Shown here: in pieces, positions 9,039 to 19,830 of the stretch
Layout of the letters: every line of letters begins with the position of its first letter
How positions within the stretch are numbered: the stretch's first letter is position 1
Assembly (NCBI GenBank): GCA_030532125.1
Contig: JAUNLU010000004.1
Location: forward strand, 1 to 64,000
Length of the DNA: 64,000 nucleotides
Reading direction: 5' to 3'
Origin: Trueperella sp.
GTDB taxonomy: Bacteria > Actinomycetota > Actinomycetes > Actinomycetales > Actinomycetaceae
The notes under the pieces: model-generated
Seen by the model: only the letters and a program-made list of their open reading frames with translations
Told to the model about the DNA's origin: nothing
Database searches by the model: none
Made by a program: the position numbers and the translations under genes

Positions 9039-10094
9039 CTAATGAGACTGCGGTTGTGCCGCCGGTATCACTAGTTGTAAGTCTGGTTTTAGCTCCCCGC
9101 GCCGCGGTGACACCAAAGAAATTGGAATTTCAGCGGAGTCCACGGCTACTGCTGGCCAGTTTTCTCCCTGTTCGCCGCGATAGCCTAGCTGCTGCGGCGA
9201 ACGCATCGGAATAAATAGCCCGCGGCGCAACTGCTGTGCTTCGGCCGCAGTTACGGATACCGCAGGGAAAATTGCCCGGCACACGCTCGCCAAGGTGTGC
9301 ACCGGTAATTCTGCTCCCGCCGCCACCGCCGCTTTCAAATCCGAAACCGAGCTAGCTTGAGCCACCTGCCATGGCCCAATCTCGGTACGCCGCAAAGCCC
9401 GCAAATGCGCTTTGGTGCCCAATTTTTCGCCCAAATCGCGCGCCAAGGCGCGCACGTAGGTGCCGCTAGAACAAGAAACAATTACGTCAACTAGCTGCAC
9501 CTCAGTTTCACTATCCCCTACCAGCAGAGTTCCCGGCTGCAACTGCGAAGTAGGAGCAAACTGGGAAATATGTATCTGGCGCGGTTCTAACTGCACTTCG
9601 TTGCCATCCCGCACTAGGTCATGCGCTCGTTTTCCGGCAATCTTTATTGCAGAAACTGCCGCTGGTACCTGCCAGATGTCCCCTAAGAACTCTGCCATCG
9701 CAGCCACCAGTTCAGCGGCCGAAAACTCTGCTGGTGGCGCCAGGAAAAGTTCGCCATCGGCGTCATCCGTGCTGGAGCCCACCCCAAAACAGATAGTGGC
9801 AGTATAAGTTTTCGGTGCTCCCGCCAAATATTGGATCAGTTTGGTGGCGCGCCCGATGGCAATGACCAGCAGCCCAGTGGCCATCGGATCTAGCGTACCC
9901 GCGTGCCCTACTTGGCGCGTGGCAGCTAACCGGCGCACCGCCCCAACTACATCGTGCGAAGTAACTGCCGGATCTTTATCGAGCAGCAAAAATCCAGATT
10001 CTGCACCTGTACCAGCGGGTAGCTCACCCCAAGGTTTGGGGCGAGCTTGCCGAGCGCGAGCCCGCGCTTGATTGCGGGCGCGTCCAGCTGACAC
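9039..10094 (-). CDS. truB: tRNA pseudouridine(55) synthase
   Basis: 351 residues, somewhat long because of a basic 25-residue N-terminal extension (Arg/Ala-rich) before the conserved LLLDKDPAVTSHD. The catalytic motif HAGTLDPMATG (about 64-74) contains the nucleophilic Asp. It isomerises U55 in the T-loop of tRNAs. The GTG start overlaps the TAG stop of rbfA by one base (TAGTG), which suggests coupled translation. Confidence 0.95.
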   Translation of the reverse strand: MSAGRARNQARARARQARPKPWGELPAGTGAESGFLLLDKDPAVTSHDVVGAVRRLAATRQVGHAGTLDPMATGLLVIAIGRATKLIQYLAGAPKTYTATICFGVGSSTDDADGELFLAPPAEFSAAELVAAMAEFLGDIWQVPAAVSAIKIAGKRAHDLVRDGNEVQLEPRQIHISQFAPTSQLQPGTLLVGDSETEVQLVDVIVSCSSGTYVRALARDLGEKLGTKAHLRALRRTEIGPWQVAQASSVSDLKAAVAAGAELPVHTLASVCRAIFPAVSVTAAEAQQLRRGLFIPMRSPQQLGYRGEQGENWPAVAVDSAEIPISLVSPRRGELKPDLQLVIPAAQPQSH

Positions 10095-10630
10095 TAGCTC
10101 TCCATATCAGGGTGAACTATCTCTGGCTCATCCGCCGTATCACCAACGACGCGCGGACCACTCTCGGCATCGCTTTCTGCGGCAGCTGCGGCGTCATCAG
10201 CTACTTCACCCACTACCCGCGGTTTGCGGTACGGATCAGCTTCACCAGCTGGTTTAGCGCCAGCAGACTGTTGGCGGAGCATCTCATCTCGGGCCCGCGC
10301 CGCTACCACCAGATCCTCCAAGCTCCGGGCGGTGTCCGGTAAAGCATCTGGAATGAACTCCAAAGTTGGCGTCAGCCGCAATCCCAGCTGCCCTCCCACT
10401 TGGGAGCGAATCATACCTTTCGCCGATTCCAGCGCCTGCCCCGACCGGGCCAGTTCCGCTTCAGAGCCAAGTACCGTGTAAAAAATCGTGGCATGTTGCA
10501 GATCGCCGGTTACTTTCACATCAGTGATAGTAACCATTCCCAGCCGTGGATCTTTTAGCTTGTGGTCAATCAGCCGGGCAACGATCTGCTTTATCTGATC
10601 AGCAACTCGAGCAGCACGTGGATTTGCCAT
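10094..10630 (-). CDS. rbfA: Ribosome-binding factor A
   Basis: 178 residues. The first ~115 form the KH-like RbfA fold (start NPRAARVADQIKQIVARLI; LGMVTITDVKVTGDL). The remaining ~60 residues are an acidic, Ala-rich tail, longer than in the short proteobacterial proteins. It assists 30S maturation, especially the 16S rRNA 5' end. It lies 8 bases downstream of infB and overlaps truB. Confidence 0.95.
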   Translation of the reverse strand: MANPRAARVADQIKQIVARLIDHKLKDPRLGMVTITDVKVTGDLQHATIFYTVLGSEAELARSGQALESAKGMIRSQVGGQLGLRLTPTLEFIPDALPDTARSLEDLVVAARARDEMLRQQSAGAKPAGEADPYRKPRVVGEVADDAAAAAESDAESGPRVVGDTADEPEIVHPDMES

Positions 10631-10638
10631 TTTCCCTC

Positions 10639-13392
10639 CTAGCTGCGCGGTACTTCACGCATTTCGAAGGTCTCGATAATGTCACCCTCGGCAATTTCCT
10701 TATAGCCGAGCGTGATACCACACTCGTAGCCTTCACGTACGGTGGTGACATCATCCTTTTCCCGGCGTAGCGACTGGATCTCCAGATCATCAACGATGAT
10801 CTTGCCGTCACGACGCAACCGGGCTTTAGTACCGCGTTTAATGACGCCGGAGCGCACGATAGAACCAGCGATATTGCCAAACTTTCCAGAGCGGAACACT
10901 TGGCGAATCTCGGCAGTACCCAGTTCGACTTCTTCGTAGATCGGCTTGAGCTTGCCCTTTAGTGCCGACTCAACTTCATCGATTGCATCGTAGATTACCG
11001 AGTAGAACTTCATCTCCACGCCTTCGGCGTCAGCGAGTTCTTGTACCCGTTCTGCCGGTTTGACGTTGTATCCGATAATCACCGCGTTATCTACCGTAGC
11101 TAGATCCACATCCGACTGCGTGATAGAGCCAACGCCGCGGTGAATAACATTGAGTTCGACTTCGTCGCTGCCCACCTCGATGTCGTAGAGCGAAGATTCC
11201 AGTGCTTCCACGGAACCAGAAGAATCGCCCTTGATAATGAGGTTGAGCCGCTCCACCTTGCCTTCTTCAATCGCGGCGGTGAGGTCATCCAGCGAGATGC
11301 GCTTGCGGCGCTTCGCAAGCGTAGCAGCGCGTTTGGCTGCCTCGCGTTTCTCTGCCACCTGCCGAGCTGTGCGGTCCCCATCAGCCACAATTAGCTGATC
11401 GCCAGCAGACGGAACTGAGGTCAATCCCAGCACCTGCACCGGCCGCGACGGGGTCGCTTCCGCAACTTCATTGCCGTTTTCATCCAACATGGCGCGCACG
11501 CGACCATAAGCAGTGCCGACCACGATGGAGTCACCCACTCGCATCGTGCCCTCTTGGACCAGTGCGGTAATGACCGAACCGCGTCCCTGATCTAGCTTCG
11601 CCTCAATAGCGACGCCGCGAGCCGGTTTATCCGGATTGGCTTTGGGATCAACCAACACATCGGATGTGGTGACGATAGTCTCCAGCAGTTCTCCGATATT
11701 GATGCGCTTCTTCGCCGAAATATCAACGAACGGCACATCGCCGCCGTATTCTTCCGCCACCAGATTGTATTCAGTGAGTTGACCGCGCACCTTTTCCGGA
11801 TCTGCACCCTCAACGTCAATCTTGTTCACGGCAACCACAATTGGCACTTTCGCTGCCTGAGCGTGGTTGATAGCTTCTACCGTCTGCGGCATGACGCCGT
11901 CATTCGCAGCTACTACCAGCACTGCAACGTCTGTAACATCGGCACCGCGTGCGCGCATCTGGGTGAACGCTTCGTGACCCGGGGTGTCGATGAACGTGAT
12001 GGCACGGTCTTGGCCTTCCACTTTCACATGGGCCTGGTAGGCACCGATGTTCTGGGTAATGCCACCGGCTTCGCTTTCGACGACGTCTTCGTTACGAATC
12101 GCATCCAGCAGTTTAGTTTTACCGTGGTCCACGTGTCCCATAACGGTAACAACCGGTGGCCGCGGCGCTAGATCTTCTGGATTTTCGCCTTCCCGTTCCC
12201 CTTCGATATCGATATCAAAGGATTCCAAGATTTCCCGGTCCTCATCCTCAGCACTCATGATTTTGATGTCATAGCCGAGTTCTGCGCCGAGCAGCTGGAA
12301 AGTATCTTCATCGAGAGATTGGTTAGCAGTTGCCATTTCGCCCATGCGGAACAACACCGTAACCAGTGCGGCGGGATTCGCTTCGATGCGTTCGGCGAAG
12401 TCTGCCAGCGAAGAACCGGCGCGCACCCGCACCGTTTGCCCGCCGCCGTGTGGAATATCCACACCAGAGAGCATCGGTGACTTCTGCTCTTCAAACTCTT
12501 GCCGCTTCATCCGCTTGGACTTACGCCGGCTACCACCACCGCGGCGCCCAAAAGCGCCGGCTGTGGAACCGCCGCGAGCTTTACCACCTGAACGAACGAA
12601 ACCGCCACCCTTAGCGGCGCCAGGAGCTCCTCTCCCCGGAGCACCGCCCCGGTTACCCCGACGCTGGTCTGACCGCGGTTGCGCAGCCTGATCCGGCATC
12701 ATATTGGGCGAAGACTTGGGCTGATTGCGACGCGGCGGACGCCCGCCGTCTTGTTTGTCGCGGTCAGTGTGCCCCATGCCCTGTTTAGCGGCGAATGGGC
12801 TATTACCTGGGCGGGGACCGCCTCGCCGGGTCCCCATCCCCTGCCGGGATGAGAACGGGCTATTTCCGGGACGGGGACCGCCACCGCGACGCTGTGGGCG
12901 CGGTGGTGCAGCCTGTTCCCGAGCAGCTTTTGCTGACCGATGAGCTTCACCTGGCGTAGCCGTGCGCGGTTTTGGTGTTGCTTTAACTGGCGCTGGCTGC
13001 GGCTCTGGCTCCACTGGGGCCGGGGCTGGCTTCTTGGCCGGCTTAGCTGGTGGCTTCGGAGTTGGCGCTGGCTGCGGTTTAGCCGCCGGAGCCGCCGCAG
13101 CTTTTTCTGCTTCTGCAGCTGCCGGTTCTGCAGCTGCAGGTTCCGGAGCAGCAGGCGCAGTCGCTTTCTTCGGAGCTGCCTTCTTTGGAGCAGCTTTCTT
13201 TGGCTCTGCTGGAGCTCGATCTAGTTCTTCGGGGTGCTGTTCAAAATATTCGCGAGCGCGGCGCACCACCGGTGCCTCAATGCTCGACGAAGCAGATTTA
13301 ACGAATTCGCCATTTTCTTTTAGCACTTCGAGCAGTTTTCGGCTCGTAACGCCTATCTCTTTGGCGAGCTCATGGACGCGGACCTTTGCCAC
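10639..13392 (-). CDS. infB: Translation initiation factor IF-2
   Basis: 917 residues. The N-terminal IF2N domain (1-50) is followed by a long disordered Ala/Pro/Lys and then Gly/Arg-rich linker (about 60-300), with the duplicated segment [10 protein letters not shown]. The GTPase domain follows, with G1 GHVDHGKT, G3 DTPGHEAF and G4 NKID (about 410-560), and then domains that bind fMet-tRNA. It places initiator tRNA on the 30S subunit. The GTG start at 13392 has an AAGGAG site just before it. It is followed closely by rbfA and truB. Confidence 0.97.
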   Translation of the reverse strand: MAKVRVHELAKEIGVTSRKLLEVLKENGEFVKSASSSIEAPVVRRAREYFEQHPEELDRAPAEPKKAAPKKAAPKKATAPAAPEPAAAEPAAAEAEKAAAAPAAKPQPAPTPKPPAKPAKKPAPAPVEPEPQPAPVKATPKPRTATPGEAHRSAKAAREQAAPPRPQRRGGGPRPGNSPFSSRQGMGTRRGGPRPGNSPFAAKQGMGHTDRDKQDGGRPPRRNQPKSSPNMMPDQAAQPRSDQRRGNRGGAPGRGAPGAAKGGGFVRSGGKARGGSTAGAFGRRGGGSRRKSKRMKRQEFEEQKSPMLSGVDIPHGGGQTVRVRAGSSLADFAERIEANPAALVTVLFRMGEMATANQSLDEDTFQLLGAELGYDIKIMSAEDEDREILESFDIDIEGEREGENPEDLAPRPPVVTVMGHVDHGKTKLLDAIRNEDVVESEAGGITQNIGAYQAHVKVEGQDRAITFIDTPGHEAFTQMRARGADVTDVAVLVVAANDGVMPQTVEAINHAQAAKVPIVVAVNKIDVEGADPEKVRGQLTEYNLVAEEYGGDVPFVDISAKKRINIGELLETIVTTSDVLVDPKANPDKPARGVAIEAKLDQGRGSVITALVQEGTMRVGDSIVVGTAYGRVRAMLDENGNEVAEATPSRPVQVLGLTSVPSAGDQLIVADGDRTARQVAEKREAAKRAATLAKRRKRISLDDLTAAIEEGKVERLNLIIKGDSSGSVEALESSLYDIEVGSDEVELNVIHRGVGSITQSDVDLATVDNAVIIGYNVKPAERVQELADAEGVEMKFYSVIYDAIDEVESALKGKLKPIYEEVELGTAEIRQVFRSGKFGNIAGSIVRSGVIKRGTKARLRRDGKIIVDDLEIQSLRREKDDVTTVREGYECGITLGYKEIAEGDIIETFEMREVPRS

Positions 13393-13694
13393 ATTTCTCC
13401 TTAGTTACGGTCCGCGCGCGTAGCGTCAGACCTCTCGGTTACAGCTCATCGCTGGGTACTCATCGGGTGCCCATCGGCTTTCTACCCGCTTTCATATTGT
13501 GAGGTTTACCTGGCTCGTGGGTATGGAGCCAGCCTTGCTACTTTTGCCAGTCTCCACTAGGCCGTAATTTGCCACTGGGAATCTGACTGGGGCATACCGC
13601 ACTTAGCATACGAAATATGCACCAGGTCAAGTTTACCCGATATTGGGCATGCTATTAGCGCCACAGCAGCGTGAATAGCAACACGCACTCGGCA
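13393..13694 (-). promoter_or_regulatory. Gene-free gap between nusA and infB, candidate infB promoter
   Basis: 302 bases with no credible gene. No reading frame with the RTCVGCR-type start of YlxR, which usually sits here, was found on either strand. Visible elements: GCGTG/CACGC hairpin (13669-13686) just past the nusA stop; GCATA-cgaaa-TATGC inverted repeat (13606-13620) next to a TTGACC hexamer on the minus strand; and hairpins TGGCTC/GAGCCA (13511-13531) and GGGTAC/GTGCCC (13454-13472, with a G-T pair). The TTGACC-to-TATGCT spacing of 14 is short for a standard promoter, so a promoter call is tentative. Confidence 0.3.
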
Positions 13695-14711
13695 TTAATT
13701 ACTTGATTCACCCAGTTCCCGCTGGGTTTGGGGATCCTCCGAAGCTTTGCGGATATCAATTGACCAGCCAGTTAATTTCGCTGCCAAGCGAACATTCTGG
13801 GCTTCTTTGCCAATCGCCAAGGATGCTTGTTCATCTGGAACAATGGCGCGAGCTTGCCGAGTATCTGCATTCAAAATATCAACCCGCACAGCTTTTGCCG
13901 GCGATAGCGCTGCTCCAATGAATAGCGCCGGATCGTCGTCATAATCAACGACGTCGATCTTCTCCCCTTGCAATTCTTGGGTCACGGCACGTACTCGCTG
14001 GCCATTGTGTCCAATACAGGCTCCTTTGGCGTTTACCTCTGGATCGGCACTCCACACTGCGATCTTGGAGCGGTGCCCTGCTTCCCGGGCCAGTGCCACT
14101 ATTTCCACTAGACCGTCGTCAATTTCGGGAACTTCAGTGCGGAAGAGCTGGCGTACAAAATCTGGATGAGAGCGAGATAGCCGGATGGAAGCGCCGCGCG
14201 GCGAAACTGCAATATCTAGCACTAAGGCCCGGATCATATCGCCGTGGGCAAAATGTTCGGCCGGTACTTGTTCTTCAGCGCGCAACAGACCGCGATTTTC
14301 CCCTAATTCCACAAATAGATCGCGGACTTCTGAACTGGAACTGGCATTGCTTTCCACCACCCCAGAGACGATCTCACCCTGTTTGCCGTGAAAGTCGCCC
14401 AAGATGCGCTTGGCTTCGGCATCCCGCAGCCGCTGCGAGATAATCGAGCGGGCGGTAGTAGTTGCAATCCGGCCAAAATCGGAAGGCGTATCATCAAATT
14501 CGCCGATTTTTTCGCCGTCTTCATCTAGCTCTGGTGCCCACACGGTAAATTTACCGCTGCTGCGATCCAATTCGACTCTAGCACCGCGCACGGCTCCCGG
14601 GGCGCGCAGATAAGCGTGGAGTAGTGCTTCCTCAATAGCTCCCAGCAGCACATCGAGTTCGACGCCCAGCTCGCTTTCAACTATGCGAAGTTCGCTAAGT
14701 GAGATGTCCAC
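13695..14711 (-). CDS. nusA: Transcription termination/antitermination protein NusA
   Basis: 338 residues, the short actinobacterial form without the proteobacterial C-terminal repeats. The N-terminal RNA polymerase-binding domain (1-105), an S1 domain (about 110-180) and two KH domains (EVNAKGACIGHNGQRVRA and the IGKEAQNVRLAAKLTGW segment) are visible. It modulates pausing, termination and rRNA antitermination. The GTG start overlaps the TAG stop of rimP by one base. Confidence 0.96.
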   Translation of the reverse strand: MDISLSELRIVESELGVELDVLLGAIEEALLHAYLRAPGAVRGARVELDRSSGKFTVWAPELDEDGEKIGEFDDTPSDFGRIATTTARSIISQRLRDAEAKRILGDFHGKQGEIVSGVVESNASSSSEVRDLFVELGENRGLLRAEEQVPAEHFAHGDMIRALVLDIAVSPRGASIRLSRSHPDFVRQLFRTEVPEIDDGLVEIVALAREAGHRSKIAVWSADPEVNAKGACIGHNGQRVRAVTQELQGEKIDVVDYDDDPALFIGAALSPAKAVRVDILNADTRQARAIVPDEQASLAIGKEAQNVRLAAKLTGWSIDIRKASEDPQTQRELGESSN

Positions 14712-15184
14712 TATTTCTTAGCCTCCCGCCCGGATTTGCCAAATTCCACCGTGGCATATGCTTTTGAGATTTCCTCATATTCTACTCGCTGCCCAGCAAT
14801 CACGGCACCAGCTGCGTCTGCTGCGCTAACTGCGCCGGAGATTTCTTCCCCAGACAATAGCGTCACCTGTGCAGTGCGCCCAATTGTGCGGGAAAAATGC
14901 CGCGCAGAGGTCAGTTCCCGTTCTGCTCCTGGGGTGGAGACCTCCAGAGTATAGCTGCCCGCAATCGGATCGGCTTGGTCTAGTAGCCCAGAAACTGCCC
15001 GAGTGACTTCCGCAATTTTATCCGAATCAACGCCGCCGGGCCCGTCAGGCAGATCTACCGTAACTTGCAATGTGGAATATTTACCCGCGCGGACTAACCG
15101 CACCTGTTCTAAGAAAAGCCCCGCCTGCGCCACTACCGGTTCTAGCAGCTCTGTTAGCTCTGAGATCTTGTTATTCTGTGCCAT
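14711..15184 (-). CDS. rimP: Ribosome maturation factor RimP
   Basis: 157 residues. It has the two-domain RimP form: an N-terminal alpha/beta part (LLEPVVAQAGLFLEQVRLVRAG) and a C-terminal SH3-like barrel, with the family segment YTLEVSTPGAERELTSARHF near 100. It acts in 30S assembly before RbfA. It is first in the rimP-nusA pair; its start is only about 42 bases from the ATG of the divergent gene at 15227. Confidence 0.93.
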   Translation of the reverse strand: MAQNNKISELTELLEPVVAQAGLFLEQVRLVRAGKYSTLQVTVDLPDGPGGVDSDKIAEVTRAVSGLLDQADPIAGSYTLEVSTPGAERELTSARHFSRTIGRTAQVTLLSGEEISGAVSAADAAGAVIAGQRVEYEEISKAYATVEFGKSGREAKK

Positions 15185-15226
15185 GTAGTAGATATTACCT
15201 TGTGTTTAATGTGGCAAGATTATTTC

Positions 15227-16045
15227 ATGTCGAAAAATCTGTCCGCTGCGTTAATTTTCTCCGGCAGTTTAATTCTGGGCATAGCACTATTTGTGATTCT
15301 GATAATTGCTATGGGTGCCCGGCCGGAGAATATTGACCTCTCGGCTCCACCTGCCACTAGCAGCGAGGAACAGCGCCAAGCGGCGGCCACCGCAGCGCAC
15401 CGGATCAATCAGGGTGCCCAGACTGCAGGGCTTACTGGACTGGCAAGTGCTGCCGACGCTTGGGAAACAAAACTAGGTGGAGTGTGGATCCCGTGGCCAG
15501 ACGGCGCTCCTGCGGGATACGAAAACCCAGCGGTGAGCACTGAGCCAACTGGAACCGGCCCAGAGTATTTGATTAGCGAATTAACTGATTTAGCTAAGGA
15601 AACTTACGATTTTTCGCCAGAAATTGCTGCTGATGCCTCTGTGCAAGCGGTGCGGTTAGGAGCCAAATGCCCCAGCTACAATCCGGCGGATATCCCAGCT
15701 ACTGACTCCATAGCTGTCCTATACGCTGCAAAACAGTGGTTTGAATTGGGCGGCGCTAATCTGCCCAGCGAGCACGAACAGCAACGTCAGCGCGTCAATC
15801 TGGTAGCACAAGTTATTTCTCAGGCATTAGCTAATGGGGCGGCTGACACCCGGAAGCCCCTGGCTCCCCTGCCCGCTGCAGACCCGATAGCTAGCGCCTA
15901 CCAAATAATTGGTGCAGAAATCTTGCATCAGAGTGAAACTGCAAATGAAGCCGCTCGCCAAGCCACCGTGGGGTGGTTGTGCGAGCTGTACTCCTATCCG
16001 GATGCCCCTAGTTTGCTGACTCCATCAGCTTTGCCAGCTCAGTAA
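15227..16045 (+). CDS. Membrane-anchored protein of unknown function (rimP-proS interval)
   Basis: 272 residues from the ATG at 15227; an in-frame TTG at 15200 is less likely. A single hydrophobic helix (about residues 8-32) follows a short MSKN start, so it is either an uncleaved signal anchor or a signal peptide. The rest is Ala-rich and mostly helical, with two cysteines (KCPSY, LCELY) but no motif that I recognise. It is divergent from rimP with almost no spacer and its last 38 bases overlap the end of proS. In mycobacteria two Ala-rich genes (one a ferritin-like DUF4439 protein) occupy the same place between rimP and proS; this may be a counterpart by position, but sequence similarity cannot be claimed. 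Confidence 0.7.
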   Translation: MSKNLSAALIFSGSLILGIALFVILIIAMGARPENIDLSAPPATSSEEQRQAAATAAHRINQGAQTAGLTGLASAADAWETKLGGVWIPWPDGAPAGYENPAVSTEPTGTGPEYLISELTDLAKETYDFSPEIAADASVQAVRLGAKCPSYNPADIPATDSIAVLYAAKQWFELGGANLPSEHEQQRQRVNLVAQVISQALANGAADTRKPLAPLPAADPIASAYQIIGAEILHQSETANEAARQATVGWLCELYSYPDAPSLLTPSALPAQ

Positions 16046-17765
16046 GCGCATCTGCTACGGCGACTTCCAGTTTTGCCCCAGAGATTCGGTCGCGCAGCTC
16101 CACTTTGCCCTCTTGCAGACCGCGCCCAACTACTACGGCGTATGGCATCCCCAGTAGTTCATAATCGGCAAACTTAACTCCAGCAGAGACTTTGCGCCGA
16201 TCGTCGTAAAGCACTTCACCTGGAATCTGCTCTGCCAGTTGGGCAGCAGTTTCAAATACGGCTTCGTCTTTACCAGTCGCAATTACGTGTACGTCGAAAG
16301 GAGCCAAACCTAGCGGCCAGCGCAACCCCATATCGTCACAATTTAGTTCCGCTAAGGCGGCCATTACTCGCGATACTCCAATACCGTAGGAGCCCATCGT
16401 AACTACCGTAGCCTTACCGTTTTGATCCAGTACGGTCAAATCTAATGCCGCAGAGTATTTGCGACCCAACTGGAAAATATGGCCGATTTCGATACCGCGG
16501 CGAATAGCCAGAGCTCCCGAGCCATCGGGCGCAGCATCGCCATCGCGAACTTCAACTGCTTCTACCGTGCCATCAGCAGTAAAATCTCGACCATAGACCA
16601 GATCACAGACGTGCTTTTCAAATTCATTGGCACCAGTGATCCACCGCGAGCCCTCCGGCACATGTGGATCTAGCAGGTAGCGCGGCGCATCTGCCCCAGC
16701 ATTGGGTCCCAATACTTGCGGCCCGATATATCCCGCCACCAGTTCTGGATATTTTTCTAGATCGTCCGCGGTAGCCATTTCAATTTCCGCCGGCGCCAGA
16801 TTAGCTTCCAACCGTTTCAAATCAACTTCGCGGTCACCTGGCACGCCCACCACTAGCACTTCCCGTTCCCCATTCGGGTGCACAGCAGCTACCACCACAT
16901 TCTTCAGGGTGTCACTCGCCTGCCACGGGCGATCAGCTCGCGGTTTAGTCTGGTTAAATAGGTCCACCAGCTCAGCAATTGTCTCTGCCTGTGGGGTATC
17001 AACCACTTCCGGCGCTGGCACATCGGAGAAGTCTTGTGCTGGCAACGGCGGAGTAACTACCGCTTCGGTATTGGCTGCATATCCACCTGGCGAAACCACA
17101 AAGGTATCTTCGCCGATTTCACACGGGGCCAAGAACTCCTCTGAGCGGGAACCACCCATAGCACCGGAAGTCGCCGCGCAAATTACATACGGCAGACCGA
17201 GCCGGTCAAATATCCGCTGATAAGCCTGGCGCATGGTGTCATAAGAAGTGTCCAGACCGGCGTCGTCAATATCGAAAGAATAGGCGTCCTTCATTAGGAA
17301 TTCGCGGGTGCGAATCAACCCCGCCCGCGGTCGCGCTTCATCACGGTATTTGTGCTGAATCTGGTAAATAGTGACCGGTAGATCTTTGTATGACGAATAC
17401 AGATCCTTTACCACCACGGTAAACATTTCTTCATGGGTGGGAGCGAGAAGGTAGTCGTTATCCCGCCGATCTTGTAACCGGAACAGGTTCGGACCGTATT
17501 CTTCCCAGCGGCCGGTCGCCTCATAGGGCTCACGCGGCAACAACGCCGGGAACAGCATCTCTTGCGCGCCAGCGGCATCCATTTCTTCGCGCACAATATT
17601 TTCCACTTTGCGCAGTACCCGCAGCCCCAACGGCAACCAGGAATATATCCCCGGGCCACAACGGCGGATATAGCCGGCGCGCACCAGCAACTTATGGGAG
17701 TTTACTTCGGCGTCAGCCGGATCCTCCCGCAACGTACGGACAAAAAGTTCAGACATTCTTTGCAC
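16008..17765 (-). CDS. proS: Prolyl-tRNA synthetase (bacterial type)
   Basis: 585 residues. The start [20 protein letters not shown] matches the usual N-terminus of actinobacterial ProS and supports the GTG at 17765; an ATG at 17756 is the alternative. Class II motifs are visible: motif 2 region [17 protein letters not shown] (about 143-159) and motif 3 [16 protein letters not shown] near 455-470. The insertion between them is the editing domain that clears Ala-tRNA(Pro). The C-terminal anticodon-binding domain is complete. It overlaps the convergent gene 15227-16045 by 38 bases. Confidence 0.96.
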   Translation of the reverse strand: MQRMSELFVRTLREDPADAEVNSHKLLVRAGYIRRCGPGIYSWLPLGLRVLRKVENIVREEMDAAGAQEMLFPALLPREPYEATGRWEEYGPNLFRLQDRRDNDYLLAPTHEEMFTVVVKDLYSSYKDLPVTIYQIQHKYRDEARPRAGLIRTREFLMKDAYSFDIDDAGLDTSYDTMRQAYQRIFDRLGLPYVICAATSGAMGGSRSEEFLAPCEIGEDTFVVSPGGYAANTEAVVTPPLPAQDFSDVPAPEVVDTPQAETIAELVDLFNQTKPRADRPWQASDTLKNVVVAAVHPNGEREVLVVGVPGDREVDLKRLEANLAPAEIEMATADDLEKYPELVAGYIGPQVLGPNAGADAPRYLLDPHVPEGSRWITGANEFEKHVCDLVYGRDFTADGTVEAVEVRDGDAAPDGSGALAIRRGIEIGHIFQLGRKYSAALDLTVLDQNGKATVVTMGSYGIGVSRVMAALAELNCDDMGLRWPLGLAPFDVHVIATGKDEAVFETAAQLAEQIPGEVLYDDRRKVSAGVKFADYELLGMPYAVVVGRGLQEGKVELRDRISGAKLEVAVADALTELAKLMESAN

Positions 17766-17798
17766 GGGCTCAGTCTAACTGCCTTAGCGGCGCCATGC

Positions 17799-18647
17799 TT
17801 ATAGCAATACGGTGGCGTATGTCCCTACTGTCACAAAACCGGCTTTTTCATAGGTGCGCACTGCCGGCAAATTGTAGTCATTGACATATAGCGAAACTAT
17901 GGGAGCAAATTTGGCTTGTACTTGTTGCGCCACCGCCACCATCGCGCTGGCCCCAATGCCGCGATTGCGCAGCTCTGGCGGCACCCAAACGCCCTGGATC
18001 TGTGCCACTTGACCAGATAGTGCCCCTACTTCAGCTTTGAACTCCACCCGCGGTTTGCCCTGGTGCTGCTGGATGCGCACGAAGGTATGCCCAGCATTTA
18101 CTAATTGATGCACATATTTGGTGTACACATTGCCCGAAGTTCGGGGATCGTAACCCACTTCTTCTTCAAACATGGCAAAAGCGGTGGGCACAATCAGCGC
18201 ACCTTCGCCCGGTTGCGCTGGCCGTACTAGCTGATCTGCTGGCACTTGCGGCTGACCTTGGTAAACCATCGAGAGCTGCCGAGGGCGAATTTCCCGCGGG
18301 GGCGGGAACTTAGCCGCAATCAGTTCCCAAAGTGCCAATACCTGTTCGGCTGCACCTACTATGGACGACGCCGTCAGCCCAGTGGTGGTTAGATGTGCAG
18401 CTAACGCCGCTAATCCAGATGCAGTGAAACCATAGGGCACGATATTGGCGCCATTCCAGCACACTGCGGAGAGTTCGCCCGTGTAGTCAAAGTAGCCTAG
18501 CGCGTGCGCCGGCAAAGTAGCGCTGTGGTTTTCCAGCGCCGTCCGGATTAATACGGTAGCTACTGGATCTTCGTCAAGCAGTTCCAGTGCGGCGGGAAAA
18601 TCGGAACGATGCAGCCGCCGCAGCCGATCCCGACGCAAAAATCGCAT
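17799..18647 (-). CDS. GNAT acetyltransferase with N-terminal DUF4081-type domain
   Basis: 282 residues. The N-terminal half (RLHRSDFPAALELLDEDP) is the DUF4081-like part; the C-terminal half is a GNAT fold with the acetyl-CoA loop QIQGVWVPPELRNRGIGASA near 218-237 and the YVNDYNLPAVRTYEKAGF strand near 255-272. The substrate is unknown. The ATG directly abuts the ispG stop (TAGATG), and the order GNAT-ispG-rip1-dxr is conserved in mycobacteria, so it is co-expressed with isoprenoid genes. Confidence 0.88.
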   Translation of the reverse strand: MRFLRRDRLRRLHRSDFPAALELLDEDPVATVLIRTALENHSATLPAHALGYFDYTGELSAVCWNGANIVPYGFTASGLAALAAHLTTTGLTASSIVGAAEQVLALWELIAAKFPPPREIRPRQLSMVYQGQPQVPADQLVRPAQPGEGALIVPTAFAMFEEEVGYDPRTSGNVYTKYVHQLVNAGHTFVRIQQHQGKPRVEFKAEVGALSGQVAQIQGVWVPPELRNRGIGASAMVAVAQQVQAKFAPIVSLYVNDYNLPAVRTYEKAGFVTVGTYATVLL

Positions 18648-19793
18648 CTAAACGATCACTTCAGGATGAGTATTTGGGTCTTCGACCAAGCCCAGTTCTG
18701 CGGCAACAATGCGAGCACGGGAAATCAGCGATTCCACTATTTCACTCTCTGGCACAGTGTCCACCACCTTGCCCCGCACAAAGATCTGGCCTTTTCCATT
18801 GCCGGAGGCTACCCCTAAATCAGCTTCCCTAGCTTCACCAGGTCCGTTCACTACACAGCCCATCACTGCAACTCGCAGCGGGAAAGTGATGTCTTTTAGC
18901 CCCTCATTTACTTTGTTGGCCAAGCTGTACACATCGACCTGGGCCCGACCACACGATGGACATGACACAATCTCCAACTTACGGGGGCGCAATCCCAAAG
19001 AACGCAGTATTTCTTCGCCAACTTTTACTTCTTCAACCGGCGGCGCTGAAAGCGAAACTCGGATCGTGTCGCCAATCCCCTGGGCGAGCAATGCCCCAAA
19101 AGCCACCGCCGATTTAACAGTGCCCTGGAATTCGGGGCCCGCTTCTGTCACTCCTAGATGCAGTGGCCAGTCACCCGCCTCGGATAGCAACTGATAGGCC
19201 CGCACCATAGTGACCGGATCGTGATGCTTAACCGAAATAGCGAAATCGTAGAATCCAGCGTCTTCAAATAGATGAGCTTCGGCAATGGCGGATTCCACCA
19301 GTGCCTCTGGGGTGGCTTTGCCATACTTCTGCAACAGCCGCGGGTCTAAGGATCCGGCATTAACCCCGATACGCATCGCAGTGCCATTGGCTTTAGCCGC
19401 GGCGGCAATTTCTGGGATGCGGTCATCAAATTTCTTGATATTTCCAGGATTTACCCGCACCCCACAGCCAGCTTCAATAGCCATAAACACATAACGCGGC
19501 TGGAAGTGAATATCCGCAACTACCGGAATAGTCGACTGTTCGGTAATCGTAGCTAGTGCTTCGGCGTCTTTATCAGTTGGGCAAGCCACTCGGACAATAT
19601 CGCATCCCGCAGCGGTCAGCTCCGCGATCTGCTGCAAAGTGGCGCCAATGTCGTGGGTCTTGGTGGTGGTCATAGACTGCACCGAGACCGGGGCGCCGCC
19701 GCCTACTTTCACATCCCCTACCTGTATTTGGCGCGTTTTTTTGCGCGGCGATAGGGTCAACGGTTCTGGAATTCCTAACGAAATACTGCTCAC
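18648..19793 (-). CDS. ispG: 4-hydroxy-3-methylbut-2-en-1-yl diphosphate synthase
   Basis: 381 residues. It converts MEcPP to HMBPP in the non-mevalonate isoprenoid pathway with a [4Fe-4S] cluster. The cluster ligands are CPSCGR (about 285-290) and the downstream CVVNGPGE (about 320-327), including the ligand Glu. The N-terminal TIM barrel starts near [23 protein letters not shown] start at 19793. The ferredoxin/flavodoxin partner is not encoded nearby. Confidence 0.96.
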   Translation of the reverse strand: MSSISLGIPEPLTLSPRKKTRQIQVGDVKVGGGAPVSVQSMTTTKTHDIGATLQQIAELTAAGCDIVRVACPTDKDAEALATITEQSTIPVVADIHFQPRYVFMAIEAGCGVRVNPGNIKKFDDRIPEIAAAAKANGTAMRIGVNAGSLDPRLLQKYGKATPEALVESAIAEAHLFEDAGFYDFAISVKHHDPVTMVRAYQLLSEAGDWPLHLGVTEAGPEFQGTVKSAVAFGALLAQGIGDTIRVSLSAPPVEEVKVGEEILRSLGLRPRKLEIVSCPSCGRAQVDVYSLANKVNEGLKDITFPLRVAVMGCVVNGPGEAREADLGVASGNGKGQIFVRGKVVDTVPESEIVESLISRARIVAAELGLVEDPNTHPEVIV

Positions 19794-19830
19794 GGTTTTG
19801 ATTATCTCACTTGTTACGTCAGTTAGCAGG

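Noticed and set aside
12780..12900. Repeated [16 protein letters not shown] units, considered as a mobile or CRISPR-like repeat
   Set aside because: They encode the normal repetitive linker of actinobacterial IF-2.
12940..13423. Plus-strand frames of 94 and 153 codons across the start of infB
   Set aside because: Antisense to the Ala/Pro/Lys linker of IF-2; composition mirrors that linker.
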